Of a stretch of DNA of 64,000 nucleotides, positions 21,336 to 32,499 are shown one piece after another (position 1 is the stretch's first letter; each line of letters begins with the position of its first letter). The DNA lies in the NCBI RefSeq assembly GCF_004011695.2, contig NC_082418.1, positions 1,364,001-1,428,000 of the forward strand. The letters run 5' to 3'. This DNA comes from Ascochyta rabiei. Taxonomy: Eukaryota > Ascomycota > Dothideomycetes > Pleosporales > Didymellaceae. The position numbers and the translations under genes are program-made. Below the pieces are notes generated by a model that was given only the letters and a program-made list of their open reading frames with translations, ran no database searches and was not told the origin of the DNA.

Positions 21336-23259
21336 GGTGCGCGTTTGTTGCGGTCATGACGCACAGGCACAGGTGGGCTCTGGCGGTTTCGAACATTGCC
21401 AAGACATCACCAGGTCACGTGCGCGCCGCAATCGCGAATCCACCCATGACAGAGTGTGACGTTCGGGGGCATCTAGCCGTTCCAAAGCCAGTGGCCCTGC
21501 GCCATGGCTGTCAATAAAGAACCATTCGGCTTCGCTGGTCTTGTGAATCTCCATGCTTCCATGCGATTTGCAGGCCCAAATCATCAGATAGCCCCATAGG
21601 GCTAGGTAGGTCAGGGTGGCTGCATCTCGACACCCTGGGAGAGATCTCTTCGATCTGCTGGGCCGCGTCGGTCACCCCGCTCCCCAGCCCTGAATCTGAG
21701 ACCTACCTACACCCTACATCTATACCACTCTCTGCTGCGCTTGCTATCGTCTTTATTGTCTTGTTAAGGTCTATGTCGATCAAGACGTTCAACAACAGCA
21801 GACAACAGACAACACGGGGAAAAAAGGCCGTTTCTACTAGCTAGCTAGCAACGGCGGAGGGCTGAAAGAAGGTCCAGATTGCCAGATTGCATCTGGTATG
21901 GCGCGGCAGATTTGCATCTCGTCAGCCTAGGTTCCAATAGCGCGGGCACGGAGATGAACGGCGTCTCGAAGCTCAGCTAACCATGCGGACCACCCGGGCA
22001 CAGGCGGGGAACTTGTGAAACCTCAGCACGCATACAACACACAATCTATACAGATGCAGATGCACGTAACCGTTTTACACGCTTTGTCTTTTGGTTCATC
22101 ACCCGACACGGCAGTGGAATTTGCGCGTCGGGCTTCCACTCTAGAAGCTGTTGTCTTTGAGGTAGCCATTCGGGTTGATACCTAAGTACGCTCGGGTTCG
22201 GTTAACGTTGACCTAAGGTGGTCGGCGATCCAACCACGACAAAGAAACGCGAGACAGCTTGGCTCGCCCTTGACACGCGCGACTAGAATCTTTGCATTGG
22301 AACGCCAGTCGCACGCAGAGGAAATACAGTGCAGAGATCCAATAAGGGTATTCTCCTAGCAACACCATTAATATCAGGCGTCAATGCTAGGCCGAGCAGG
22401 TGGTGCCCACCTTGTCAGCGAACTGACGGCTTAGCTCTCATGTCCAAGATGTACACAGGTTCATGGATAGGCACCATGCAGGATCGATTGAGGCACAGCC
22501 TGAGACACCTCCGATTGACCATCAATTATTCACACTCATATAAGGCTCGACTAATTTGTACAATAAGGCGTGCCAGTACTGGCGCTCCAGAAGTCGACTT
22601 GAGATCATATTCTGTCACACGAGTCGCAAAGCCAGCTAAACGTCACAATAATCCTGGAGGATGTGCGGGCCTGCATACGAGATTGCGCTGATGTTGGTGG
22701 CGGCACGGGAGGCATCCTTGTCGATTGTAAAGCGCACTCCTGTCACGTCTGTTATTGCACGGCACTTGGAAAAGATTCACTGGATGCTACTGGTGCTGGG
22801 CAATCAATTTAGTTTCACACATGCGACGCGTCTAGGACAAACTCTGAACGTTCGTGCGTGCCCACGTGGCGGTGCGGCTGTCAGGGTGTAGGGCTTCCTA
22901 GGATCTCCCTAGAACAACATCAGATCTACGCCATCTGGCTGGCTGCGCAGTGGGGTGGGTCTTAGCGCTGGCTCCGGGGCAGGCGATGATCTGAACTTTA
23001 TCCCGAGCCGTCGGTTGCCCTCGAGTCCAATGGTCCATCACCAAAGTTTCATTCGTGTGAAGAACGTGATTCGCGGATTTGCATTACCCAACTTGGACAC
23101 GCTTATAGAACTTTTGTGCTGGCGTGGCCCAGAGCGGGCGGACGGCGAGAGTAACCATGGAACAAAGACTGGGCCACAGCTCGCAGTCGGGAACAAAAAC
23201 CGAGAAACATCCCAGATCCTCTGTTCCTGTTGCCTTGTTCCTTTCGCAACGCTTCTGCA
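21336..23259. other. Long intergenic region upstream of the ankyrin gene
   Basis: 1.9 kb with no supported gene. A short palindromic CTAGCTAGCTAGC run lies near 21838-21850. Small open frames here (for example 22329-22691) have random-looking composition. It probably contains the divergent promoters of the THOC5-like and ankyrin genes. Confidence 0.5.
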
Positions 23260-26064
23260 ATGGCTCCACCAAAGAAGGAGACGTCGATCCAGTTATGCCA
23301 ACGGGCAACCTCTCAGGGCAACACCATTTCCATTCGCATGCTCGAGTACCTTGGCACGTCCAAGCATGCCATTCCAAGATTCGAGACCCTTGCCCACGAA
23401 TTCATCGAGCTTTGCCGATTGCTCTGGTCTATCGAGGCTGGGCTCATAGAATCCTCCAAGAAACCACGCAATGCCATCCCCGTTGAGGTCACTCAGGAAC
23501 TAGACAGGCGGTTTCGTCAAGTCAGCGACGAGTTCACAGTACTGCAGCAAATGGTGGTCAAGTTCGTGGACAACGACGCTGGAAAGGGCGGTGGTTTTGG
23601 GCGACGCTTCCGCATGATGTTTGCAGACACTGATGTTGACAAGATGCGTACAACTCTGTCAAAAAGCCGGGATTCGCTCAAAGTTAGCTCGGCTATGTTC
23701 CGCTGGACGATTGGCGATGCCCGGGCAGATGCTACCATGGGCATTGGCTACGCTGGCCTGATCGCTGCTCTTGAGCGCATAAGCCCCAGCAAGGCCTCTT
23801 CTCTGCCACCAATTGGCCCTCCACCAGAAACGCGCCTTCCTAGTCCCCCGGTCAAGGACGTATTACACCACTCTGAATCTCTCCTGCCCCCGAGTCGTCT
23901 TGCCGACAGGCCATCACTAAACGACCTACGATTCACAGCTGGCAGCATACAATCCTACAACGCTGATTCCCGGTCATATGCGGGGGAGAGGTCGTTACGC
24001 CACGATGATGATCTCGGTTTATCCCCTGGCATTGTTGACCTGCACAAGAATTGGAGAGCGCCAAGCGTGCGCTCAAGCGACACCACAGGCTCCGTCAGAG
24101 ACACAATCTACAAAAATAACACAAATCCTGCCAGACACCACTCAGAGCCGGTCTACGAGGACTTATCATCCGAGGATTCTCACCGATCAAGGATGTTGAT
24201 GGAAGAAAAGATGAACGACCTCAGCGTTCATGAGCGATACATGCACGAGAGTACGCATAAGTACGACCCTTCCAGACTAGATTCTCCCATGGCACCATCA
24301 TGGTCACCGCGCCACCACGCGGCATCGAAGGCATCAGGTGGCAGGTCTGCCATTGTGAACGCCGTGGAGCAGAGGAAGCATCGAACTCTCGAGCAGTTGC
24401 TGGACGGTGGCGCGAGGGCAGAGCCTCAGGTCGAGGCTGGTATGCTCCGAACAGCAGCTCAGAACCGCGACATCGAAAGTTTAGCGTTGATGCTGCAGTA
24501 CGGAATGGACGTCAACGGTTTCGATAGAGAAGGAGTCACTCCACTCTTCGCCGCTACACTGGCATCCTGCTTCGAGAGTGCAAAGATGCTTCTCAAGCAG
24601 GGCGCTGATGCCAATCTATCCGCTGGTCCCAACTCTGAATCTCCCTTGTCTTTGGCTGCAAGCGAGAACCAGATCGATTTTGTTCAGTTGTACCTCAGCA
24701 ACGGCGGGGATGTCAACATGATCATGGATAACGGATCTACCACGCTTGTCCAGGCCATGAACAAGATCGTCTCGCCAAAACTTGTTGAGCTGCTGCTCAC
24801 TTCAGGCGGTGACGCAAATGCGAAAACCGGTGAGGGAACAACGGCTCTCTTTCAAGCTATCCAGGCAAATCGTGTGGACCTCATGACTGTGCTGCTCGAT
24901 CATGGCGCCAATCCCAACTTGCCTGGTCCCAAGCATCCGCTCTGGCCGTCAACCTACAAGCCGAAATGCCTCCAGCTTCTCCTTGCTCGTGGAGCTGACA
25001 CCAAGAAGACACCTGGTGTTATGGAACTGGCGTCAAGTTTGAAGAAGCTTGAATCTGTCAAAATTCTTGTTGAAGCTGGAGTATCACCTAACCTGAAGAA
25101 AGACGGCGTTTACACACCACTCTGCTCAGCTATTCGTGATGACACTCCTGAGATTGTCGCTTACCTCCTCGAAAACGGTGCGGATCCTAACCTGAACGCC
25201 GCGGAATACCCTGCGTTCAAGTGTATCACTCACAAGCGTATCTACTTCCTGCCTCAGCTCGTTGCCGCTGGGGTCGATCTGAACACACCAAAGGGCATCA
25301 TGGAGACAGCTGTTCAGTTCAACGACAAGGACGCTATGGTGTTTTTGTTCGACCATAACGTCAACCCTAATGACCGCACACCCGAGGGCAACACAGCTCT
25401 TACAACCGCGATCCGAGAGGGCCGCGGCGACCTGGTCGATCTTCTTCTCTCCCGTGGTGCAGACCCGACCGTTCGTGGCCAAGATTGGCCTCTCTGCATG
25501 GCTGTCAAGCAGCCCTCTATCCTCAAGAGAATGCTGGCTTCCACACCGAACCCCCGTGCTTTCCGTGGAGTCGTCGAAATGGCTGTCGTAGCCAACCAAC
25601 TCGAGTCCATCAAGCTTCTCCTCGCAGCCGGCGTCAGCGTTGAAGACAAGAACTGCGGTGTTTTCTCGCCTCTCACTACCGCCATCCGGGAAGACCGTAA
25701 CGACATCGTCCGCTACCTGCTCGATGTCGCCAACGCCGACGTCAACGCCCCCGGCGAGCATCTCCCCATCGTCAAAGCCCTGCGCAGGTACCATGGCGAC
25801 GCTGAGATCCTCACCATGCTGCTCTCCCGCGGCGCAGACATCAACAAGATGCACCGTGGCTGGAACGCCATCCTACAAGCCGTTGAGAACGGTGATGCCA
25901 AGATCCTCAAGCTGCTCATCGACATGGGCGGTTCAGTTGATCTGCAGGCCCTCGATGAGAATGGGAGGCCTGTCATTGATATCGTGAGCGAGAGAGGTTG
26001 GGAAGAGGGTCTCGCGCTGTTGTTCCCCAATGCTACGACGCCGGCGCAAAAAGCTAGGCAGTAG
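23260..26064 (+). CDS. Ankyrin-repeat protein with helical N-terminal domain
   Basis: 934 aa, one exon, starting at MAPPKKETSIQ; an earlier in-frame Met at 23230 lacks similar quality. Residues 20-180 form a predicted all-helical domain (HEFIELCRLLWSIEAGLIES, DVDKMRTTLSKSRDSLKVSSAMFRW) that resembles the N-terminal helical domains fungi place in front of ankyrin or NACHT modules. A disordered Ser/Arg-rich linker runs to about 370. From there to the end are roughly 14-16 ankyrin repeats with recognisable cores such as LLLSRGADPTVRG, GNTALTTAIREGRGDLVDLL and YLLENGADPNLN. Ankyrin stacks bind other proteins. No catalytic domain is present, so this is probably a scaffold or regulator; the partner is unknown. 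Confidence 0.85.
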   Translation: MAPPKKETSIQLCQRATSQGNTISIRMLEYLGTSKHAIPRFETLAHEFIELCRLLWSIEAGLIESSKKPRNAIPVEVTQELDRRFRQVSDEFTVLQQMVVKFVDNDAGKGGGFGRRFRMMFADTDVDKMRTTLSKSRDSLKVSSAMFRWTIGDARADATMGIGYAGLIAALERISPSKASSLPPIGPPPETRLPSPPVKDVLHHSESLLPPSRLADRPSLNDLRFTAGSIQSYNADSRSYAGERSLRHDDDLGLSPGIVDLHKNWRAPSVRSSDTTGSVRDTIYKNNTNPARHHSEPVYEDLSSEDSHRSRMLMEEKMNDLSVHERYMHESTHKYDPSRLDSPMAPSWSPRHHAASKASGGRSAIVNAVEQRKHRTLEQLLDGGARAEPQVEAGMLRTAAQNRDIESLALMLQYGMDVNGFDREGVTPLFAATLASCFESAKMLLKQGADANLSAGPNSESPLSLAASENQIDFVQLYLSNGGDVNMIMDNGSTTLVQAMNKIVSPKLVELLLTSGGDANAKTGEGTTALFQAIQANRVDLMTVLLDHGANPNLPGPKHPLWPSTYKPKCLQLLLARGADTKKTPGVMELASSLKKLESVKILVEAGVSPNLKKDGVYTPLCSAIRDDTPEIVAYLLENGADPNLNAAEYPAFKCITHKRIYFLPQLVAAGVDLNTPKGIMETAVQFNDKDAMVFLFDHNVNPNDRTPEGNTALTTAIREGRGDLVDLLLSRGADPTVRGQDWPLCMAVKQPSILKRMLASTPNPRAFRGVVEMAVVANQLESIKLLLAAGVSVEDKNCGVFSPLTTAIREDRNDIVRYLLDVANADVNAPGEHLPIVKALRRYHGDAEILTMLLSRGADINKMHRGWNAILQAVENGDAKILKLLIDMGGSVDLQALDENGRPVIDIVSERGWEEGLALLFPNATTPAQKARQ

Positions 26065-27773
26065 GTAATTTGGCCCAACATCTCCCTTCTTATGAATCGA
26101 ATACCAACACATCACAGACATCGAAGAAGCTTCTCCATCTCAGATTGGAAGTGGATGGCTGCCTCGTTGGAGCGCGGGGAGAGGTACAGCTCAGGCGAAG
26201 ACACGAGGACGGTGTCAAGCGGCTGTATCCCTAGCTCCTGACGGGGGCGCACAGTGCTGTGACGGTGTAATGTGTACTGGCATGATGTGGAAAGGCGTTT
26301 CTGGCATACCATTTGCTTTCTCCCCGGATTTCTTTTGTTACTAATACGTCTGGTTCAAGATGACGGAGGCATTTTGCAGCGTAATTCCCCTTTGCTAAAA
26401 CTTGGTCGTGTCGTAGATTGTACATGGTACCCTATGTATTGGATCACATCGTATGATGTGTTTGCGCGGTATTGTTTGCTTTCAAGATGATGTGCTTCGT
26501 AAATACTACGCTCGTGATTGGCAGCGAATTAGTTTGCTTTCCCTAGCGATTGATCTAAGGGCATTGAAAGCTCTGGTAACGAGGGTGTATGGCTTCCACT
26601 CCCCCTTTGAAGAACAATCGATATGGAGCAATGCATCACTTCGTTTTGGCTTGGCAGGAAGCATTTCACGAACTACTGAGGTACATCAGTACTTCCGTGG
26701 GCAAGTGAGGTGACAATGTCTGGCGTGCAGAAGGTCATGACAGGAAGAGATGGGGGAGCAAAACTGGCAACGTGAGATGGCACAAAGAATTTATGCGGAA
26801 GATGCTTGCATGGAATGCAAAACTAGGGACAGAGATCTGGCAATGCAGATCATGTTACACACTGCGTGTGAGCTGCTTTGAGAGTCTTGCTATTCGTGCA
26901 CTAGCTCTTTCTGTCCGGTGGCCTGCCTCATCTTCATGCATTGCAGGTCTACATGCTTCCCGCAAGTGTTTCAGTCGGGTTCAGGGCAGCTACGTCGATA
27001 TTGTGGAGAACTGATTCGTTGAGAGTGTCAAGTGATTTGATGTTCCTTTCATGTTCGTCTTGAGAAGGCGACGACTAACAGCAGTCGTAATCGAGGAGCT
27101 GCTTTGAGAGGTGTTTGTCGGTGTCAGCAAGTTAGCACCCATGCCCAGGATTTCAACCCAAGACCAATCAGATCGAACAAAGTGTTTTGGCAGCGTCTCG
27201 ACTACAATAGATCTGCGTGTGGGAGAGTTGGCTTTGGATATGAGAAAGTAACTAGATTGATGGAGCTTTGTAGTCCTAACATACAATTTTTGGTCATTGA
27301 GGCCACAAAGACAACCCGGAAAGTCAAACATCAGCATCTTAGGAACAGAACAGAGAAGAGGCAACACCGGGTTCCATGGGATGCCATTAACCTCCAGTCG
27401 CATGTACAATCTGCAATAACGACAGGGGGAAGGGTACAGGTGTGAAATGGCAACGGTTGCTGAACAAAGTACAACTGTGATCAAGGGGACTTTGAGAACG
27501 AGACTGACAACCTTCAAGGACTCTTGAAGCAGTTTTGAGTTTATTATCTCGAGGCGATGCTGGACATCGTGTCCGGAGTTGGTTTGATATGGGAAGGAAA
27601 TAATGGCGAGTAAGATAGCGACTCCTTGTAGACCAGCAGGAACTATGTTCGACAGGTGTGTATCTTGAAAGGTCACAATGACCACCACTAGGGAGAGAGT
27701 GTTGCTCGTTGTGAAAGAAAGGCTACTCAAGGGCGACGCACCATGAGCAGGTTGTATTCGAGAGACAATGAGG
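26065..27773. other. Region without an assigned gene, carrying a long minus-strand open frame
   Basis: From 27880 down to 26990 the minus strand has an ATG-initiated stop-free frame of 296 codons; only the first 35 overlap the neighbouring dsRBD gene in another frame. It predicts several hydrophobic segments (for example LQGVAILLAIISFPY, VSLVLKVPLITVVLC). I recognise no family and cannot place splice sites. 26065-26989 shows nothing else beyond the 3' end of the ankyrin gene. Confidence 0.3.
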
Positions 27774-28175
27774 CTACCGAGCCGTCGTGTAGCTGCGAGG
27801 ATATGCGTATTGTGGTTGCGACGTTGGAGATCCGCTGGCACCGCTGATGGCCTTCCAGGCAACTTCGGCGGCCTCCTCACGCGACTGTTCCAAGTACCGG
27901 TAGTCTCGCCATAGGTGAGCTCGGTACTCTCGACCGTGTACGAAGACGCTGCTAGACCAAGCCGTCCTTACACCTACGAATGTGTTAGCGTACACTGGTT
28001 GGTAGAGGCTGTCAAGGGCTGTGCAAACCTCGAGGGTCAGAGTAGTCCTGGAATTGAGGTTGTGCAATCTGGTTTGTCGCGCAGTAGTCTAGGATGCTTA
28101 GCTTTGCATGGCAGTGATGTTGACGAGCCTACGCTGGAGCTTCTGGACGTAGCTTTCTGAGCCGTTGGATGTCAT
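27774..28175 (-). CDS. Small stand-alone double-stranded-RNA-binding-domain protein
   Basis: Exons 28175-28133, 28088-28029 and 27973-27774 join in frame to a 100-aa protein. Introns of 44 and 55 bp have GT-AG ends. The protein reads as one dsRBD: helix 1 (SYVQKLQHYCATNQI), strand region (QPQFQDYSDPRG), strands 2-3 (WSSSVFVHGREYRAHLW) and helix 2 (QSREEAAEVAWKAIS), ending in a short Ser/Tyr tail. The usual SKKxA motif at the start of helix 2 is SREEA here, so the lysine pair that grips the phosphate backbone is missing; RNA binding is therefore uncertain. The three-exon structure hides it from single-frame searches. I infer the fold from pattern and spacing. Confidence 0.7.
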
Positions 28176-29784
28176 GACTGAGTGTGACTGGTCTGTCAAA
28201 GTTTGGTAGCAGAATCCTACAAAGTAGCGTTGAGCGGGGGTGTTTCTCGCAAGTGGGGATCTGTAAGGATCTGATTGCGCGCCGTCTCTGCAGAACAATA
28301 TTCGTTAAGGGGACATCAGGACCATGTTTATAGTTCGTGACAGCTGTCAGAGCCTCATGTTTCTCAATCCTCCGACAGCTCTGTTGCCACATGGTCGTTC
28401 CGAAGAGACCGTTCTTACCTGCTGTAGCACATATCATTTCGAGGCATGCCATCAGCTTGATGCTATGCTGCGCTGGCAATCGTATTCGCTGTTCATTGGG
28501 CTGCAGATAAGTCTGTGGGTAAGAAACTGCGGGGGTATTTAGGAGCAAAAAGCGGCAGATCCCCACTGCAAATCGTTAGAGCCAGGTAACGCGATATACG
28601 ACATGCTGCTTTGACCATCAGGGACCGAAAACTCGGACACGAAAGACCAATCAGCTGATGCGGAAGAAGTGGTGAAAGCTGCTGCGTTGCCGTTAAGAGC
28701 TTGGACTAATGTATGTGCTGGCACTTGAAGGACGACCGCAAGACTTGCAAGGCTGCCCTCTCGAGACCGACGGGTGCCAGATGTATTGAGCAGATTGGCC
28801 CAGCTTTTTCTCGGACAAGGATCCACTTTCGGTAAAGGCAGAAGCGTGCCGTGCCGCTTCCGTTCCACAGTCCATCCATGGGCGCGCGTCATCTTGAACG
28901 TTCTTCCTTCGCGTGTCGATGCTGGGAAAAGGCCTGCAGAGACATGCCGCTTATCGAGCGGACGCATGCGAATTTTTGCAAAAGCAACCAATCGGACCCA
29001 CAAAAGCCGGCAGCATGCAGGCTCCACACGATTCAAAAGCAATCCGTATTGCTTGGAAGAGCAATTGATGTCTGATGTGTTCCTGGCATGAACGGCTCAG
29101 CCCTGAGGATCTCCTAAGCGGTGCGTGATGCAGCCCATATCACTATCACAGTTCCCCAAACGTGCCCGTTCCTGAACACACGTGCAAAGACCATGAGTTC
29201 AGTTACCCCTTACGGAGTTGGCGTGGTCGTAGTTTAGCAGTCGCTGAGCGCAACGACGCTCGGTCGATGTCGGCTCCTCACGGTCCTGCGCAAGTGGACT
29301 GGGGGAGTCACGGATGACTGCGCAAGCCCAGATGTGGGGGTTACCACCCTCCATTACCTCTGCTCTGAGCTGGCAACCGTTGTGTTGTTCACCGAACGTC
29401 TACGGCGTTGAGTGTGGCGGCGCGTGGAAGATGTGTGACGTGTTCCACGAGGTGCAGATTCTCGCTAACCGGATCTGTGATGCAACGATTTCCCAAAAGA
29501 AACTCCAGATTCATGCATGGCTTTCGCAAAACAAGAGAACATATCATAAAGTGGAGCAGAGTGGAGCAGAGTGAGGCGAAGTAAGCCAAAGACAGTAAAT
29601 TGAGCTGCATGAAAACCCACATGTTTGCCCATGAACGACATGTCATTGAGGCAGCTTTGACAGCGCTTGACGCAGTAGTGGACTGTCGAACACTTGGCTG
29701 GACTCACGAATTAAGACGAATCGACGATGCACAGCATGCCCAGAGTGCGGAGCAAATTTCTGGATCTCGAAAGTCTCGGCGATA
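28176..29784. other. Interval without a supported gene
   Basis: Upstream of the dsRBD gene. On the minus strand a frame ending at 28539 (AAFTTSSASADWSFVSEF region) has protein-like composition over its last 60 codons and might be the last exon of a small gene, but I find no matching upstream exon or start. Nothing else is supported. Confidence 0.35.
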
Positions 29785-30839
29785 TCAGTACCGCATCTTC
29801 GCCAACATACGTTTTCCAGGTGTTGATCTAGCCTTACCAGCAACAGCTTCGGTGCCTCCAGAGATGACAGCCGGCCCGGGAGCAACGTATTGGGTAAGCT
29901 TCTGAAAAATGTTGATCAGAATACCTGGGCCATATGCTTTGTAAGCGCCAGGAAAGCTAACGCCGCTTGGGTTCGTGGTTCCTGTTCCAGTAATGGTAAG
30001 CTGGCAGCAAGTAAGATAGAACTGTTTTCCGATAATTACTCATAATTGCACGTGCTGAAATTTAGGATGGCTTTAAATCTTACCTGAGCCCCACCAGAGC
30101 CACCTGCAGAGTGCAGGGCGATTGCCTCTGCTCGCAGCAAATAATCACCTGGGGCAAGTCCGGTAGGGATCTTAACGTCTAGCTTTCCGCAATGCGTGTT
30201 CAGGTCCTTGGTACCCCAGTAGTCGTCTGAGCCAGAAGACCCAGGAGCGTTCTTGCCCTAAGTGTCTTCATAGATCTTGAAGAAGGGTGTCGAGCCATCA
30301 GCAGTGGCTGAATCAAAGGCTTTGCTCAGGTAGACCTAGATTTTGTTAAGTAGTAACGAATCAGTAGGTGTGTAGTTAACTTACCAAGACAGGACCGTAG
30401 TGTGCTCCGCCAATAGCCTCGTTTGAACACGAGCGGTCTAATGCATCTCGATTGTTCTAAGTTGCCTTTAGCTCTATGTAGTCGCTGATCCTCATATGCT
30501 GTTATGACTTCCACGGTGCCACCAGCAGCGACACTGCACTTGGAAGCAGCGAAGCCTTGGTTGGCGTTACCTGCCATGCGTGTAAGTAGAAGATTCCACT
30601 GAGTTTGGTCAACACTCACATCGAATATTAGTACTCGTCACGTCTGTGACCGGGCTGTTGCTTGTTGGGAGCCTTGCGAATATACCTTGGTGCTTCGCTG
30701 TCAGTCAAAACTATCTGCTAACAACAAGAGGAAGTCTTATCTTGTCTACCCCGTTGACCCAAAGGTCTGGAAAGGTTGCATGCCCGGCCACTCTCGCTGC
30801 AAAGGCAGTCACGCTGGCCAAGATGACAGTCGTTTTCAT
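29785..30839 (-). pseudogene. AA9 lytic polysaccharide monooxygenase, disrupted
   Basis: The minus strand carries recognisable AA9 pieces split by introns. These are a signal peptide ending VAG before the N-terminal His (HATFPDLWVNGVDK), NSPVTDVTSTNIRC, NANQGFAASKCSVAAGGT, RSCSNEAIGGAHYGPVL (second copper His), VYLSKAFDSATADG, FFKIYEDT, the second-shell block RAEAIALHSAGG, FYLTCCQLTITG and NPSGVSFPGAYKA. AA9 enzymes oxidise cellulose outside the cell. Damage: a TAG stop at 30260-30258 where the family has Trp (EDT-stop-GKN), the segment before RSCSN replaced by about 65 bp without similarity, and a Cys-to-Phe type change near ARLPTSN. The stop corresponds to CCA-to-CTA on the plus strand, the same change seen in the transposons downstream. 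Probably non-functional. Confidence 0.8.
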
Positions 30840-31357
30840 GTTGTTTTGAAAGATCTGGATATCCGAGTTGCCAATGCTCGCGCGTTGTATTGTCGTCTCG
30901 CACAGTGACGATCACCTCTCTTATATGAGAATCGCCCTATCTGTATTCACAAGCTCATACATGTAGATATTTCGTATCGCGCCATGATCATCAAGAAAAG
31001 TGGTTCCGCGCGCTTGTGTGACCTCAGAATAGATTAAGAATAAAGCTTGTCGAAAGTTTGGACTGGGCATGTCAACCTCCCAGATAAGTCACCTTGATCT
31101 CCACCTTTCATGTTCGAGGATGAATAGGGTGAGGGATGGAAGGAGTGGTAGCAGCTGTATTGCTAGTGTCTTCAGCCACCTCAGATCAGGTTATTTTGGC
31201 TTCTCGTGTTGCCTTGATGATGTTCCATGCAGCTCTATTGGCAATTGCGAGTTGTGTTAAAGATGAGCAGGACACGTAACGGACAGTGAAGTATCTCTGC
31301 CGATGGCGTAGTGCTCAAGCACCAAGATCTGCATACCAAAATTCACTTTGAAATATA
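30840..31357. other. Upstream of the AA9 pseudogene
   Basis: No gene seen in these 518 bp; the proximal part would be the former AA9 promoter. Confidence 0.45.
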
Positions 31358-32068
31358 ATGCATTTCCCGAGCTCTTTTACTTTCAAATTGTGGCGCGAAT
31401 CCACTCTTCTGACTTATCCAGAATGGTGGAAAAGGAGTCTACACACCGCCACCTTCTTCCTTTCCTGCTATATCTTCTCTATCCTTTTCGCCTACATAAC
31501 GCCTGGTTTTTTTAATGCATTATCGTATGTTATGGACACGTAATCTATTCTGCTGCGACGAATGGCGGTGGCTTTTCTGGTTTGACTACTTACATGGTTG
31601 TATCCGTGCCAATTTTCGTTCCACGCCATGCTTCCTCACTACTTTCCTCATACGCCTACACGATAAGATTTGCTCTAATGGCGCTGCAAAAACTCGTCAG
31701 TCAATTCACCTCGGTATCTTCCGGCGGTAAGGCAACATTACGACATGAGGACCTTGTTCCTTTAGGTCCATGTGATCGGACAATTCCGAAGACGACTGAC
31801 GATGCGGATCATCCAAAGCCTCATGAAAACCGCTATCTCCAAGGTCTAAGGCTGTTTGAGGACATAAGGACAGATCGACGAGGGGTCGTAACTACTCATC
31901 AAAGCCATCGCATCGGCCATGGAGGCATACCTCTTTGCCTGCGAACAATGGGGAACAGCCTCCGTTACGATGTCGTGGTTTCTAAAAGAACCCCTTTCAC
32001 GGAGGAAGATGCTGGCCGTATCCATCGTGGTGTCGCGATTCGATATTAAACTGACGTCATTGAGCTAG
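31358..32068 (+). CDS. Possible gene, two or three exons, unknown
   Basis: Weakly supported. An ATG at 31358 opens MHFPSSFTFKLWRESTLL followed by a hydrophobic segment (TATFFLSCYIFSILFAYITP). A donor GTATGT near 31526 and an acceptor GATAAG at 31668 would join it in frame to ALMALQKLVSQFTS. A further weak join (donor GTCTAAG near 31843) leads to AIASAMEAYLFACEQWG and WFLKEPLSRRKMLAV, ending at 32068. The last exon has convincing residue composition, but the donors are not all consensus and I know no homologue. It could also be a decayed gene. Confidence 0.25.
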
Positions 32069-32499
32069 CTACCAATCTCGCCCATAGTCCGATTGTCCTG
32101 ATCTCGACTAGAGATGATGTCAAATCCAACACACAGCCCCAGACATGCCAAAGCAGTCGCACGCTGCCAAGCCAAGATGAACAGTCGATTGAGGTATCAC
32201 ACGAATAGGAGCGACGCAGCCCGGGAACTTGGCTTTCCAAGACAAGGCGAGATGAAAGCGATGGACGAATCAGGAACTTGCCCCGCGCTTGATTATTTGT
32301 CCCACAATTTTGGCCCGTTCGCATACTAGAATGGTTCCGAAGCACTTATCGTCGCTGACATCTTTTGGTCTGGGCAGTCTGTGCTTCTGGCGTGCGAGCT
32401 GCAGCTGACTGTGTTCGCCCTTTCTTCACTGCTTGCTGTCAGGCCAGACAGAACTTTTTACCTGCATCAGGATTTGCTGCCGTTGCTTTAACAGTCAAG

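Noticed and set aside
28539..29042. 167-codon minus-strand frame
   Set aside because: Its C-terminal part looks protein-like, but no start, splice sites or family support a gene; noted only as an interval comment.
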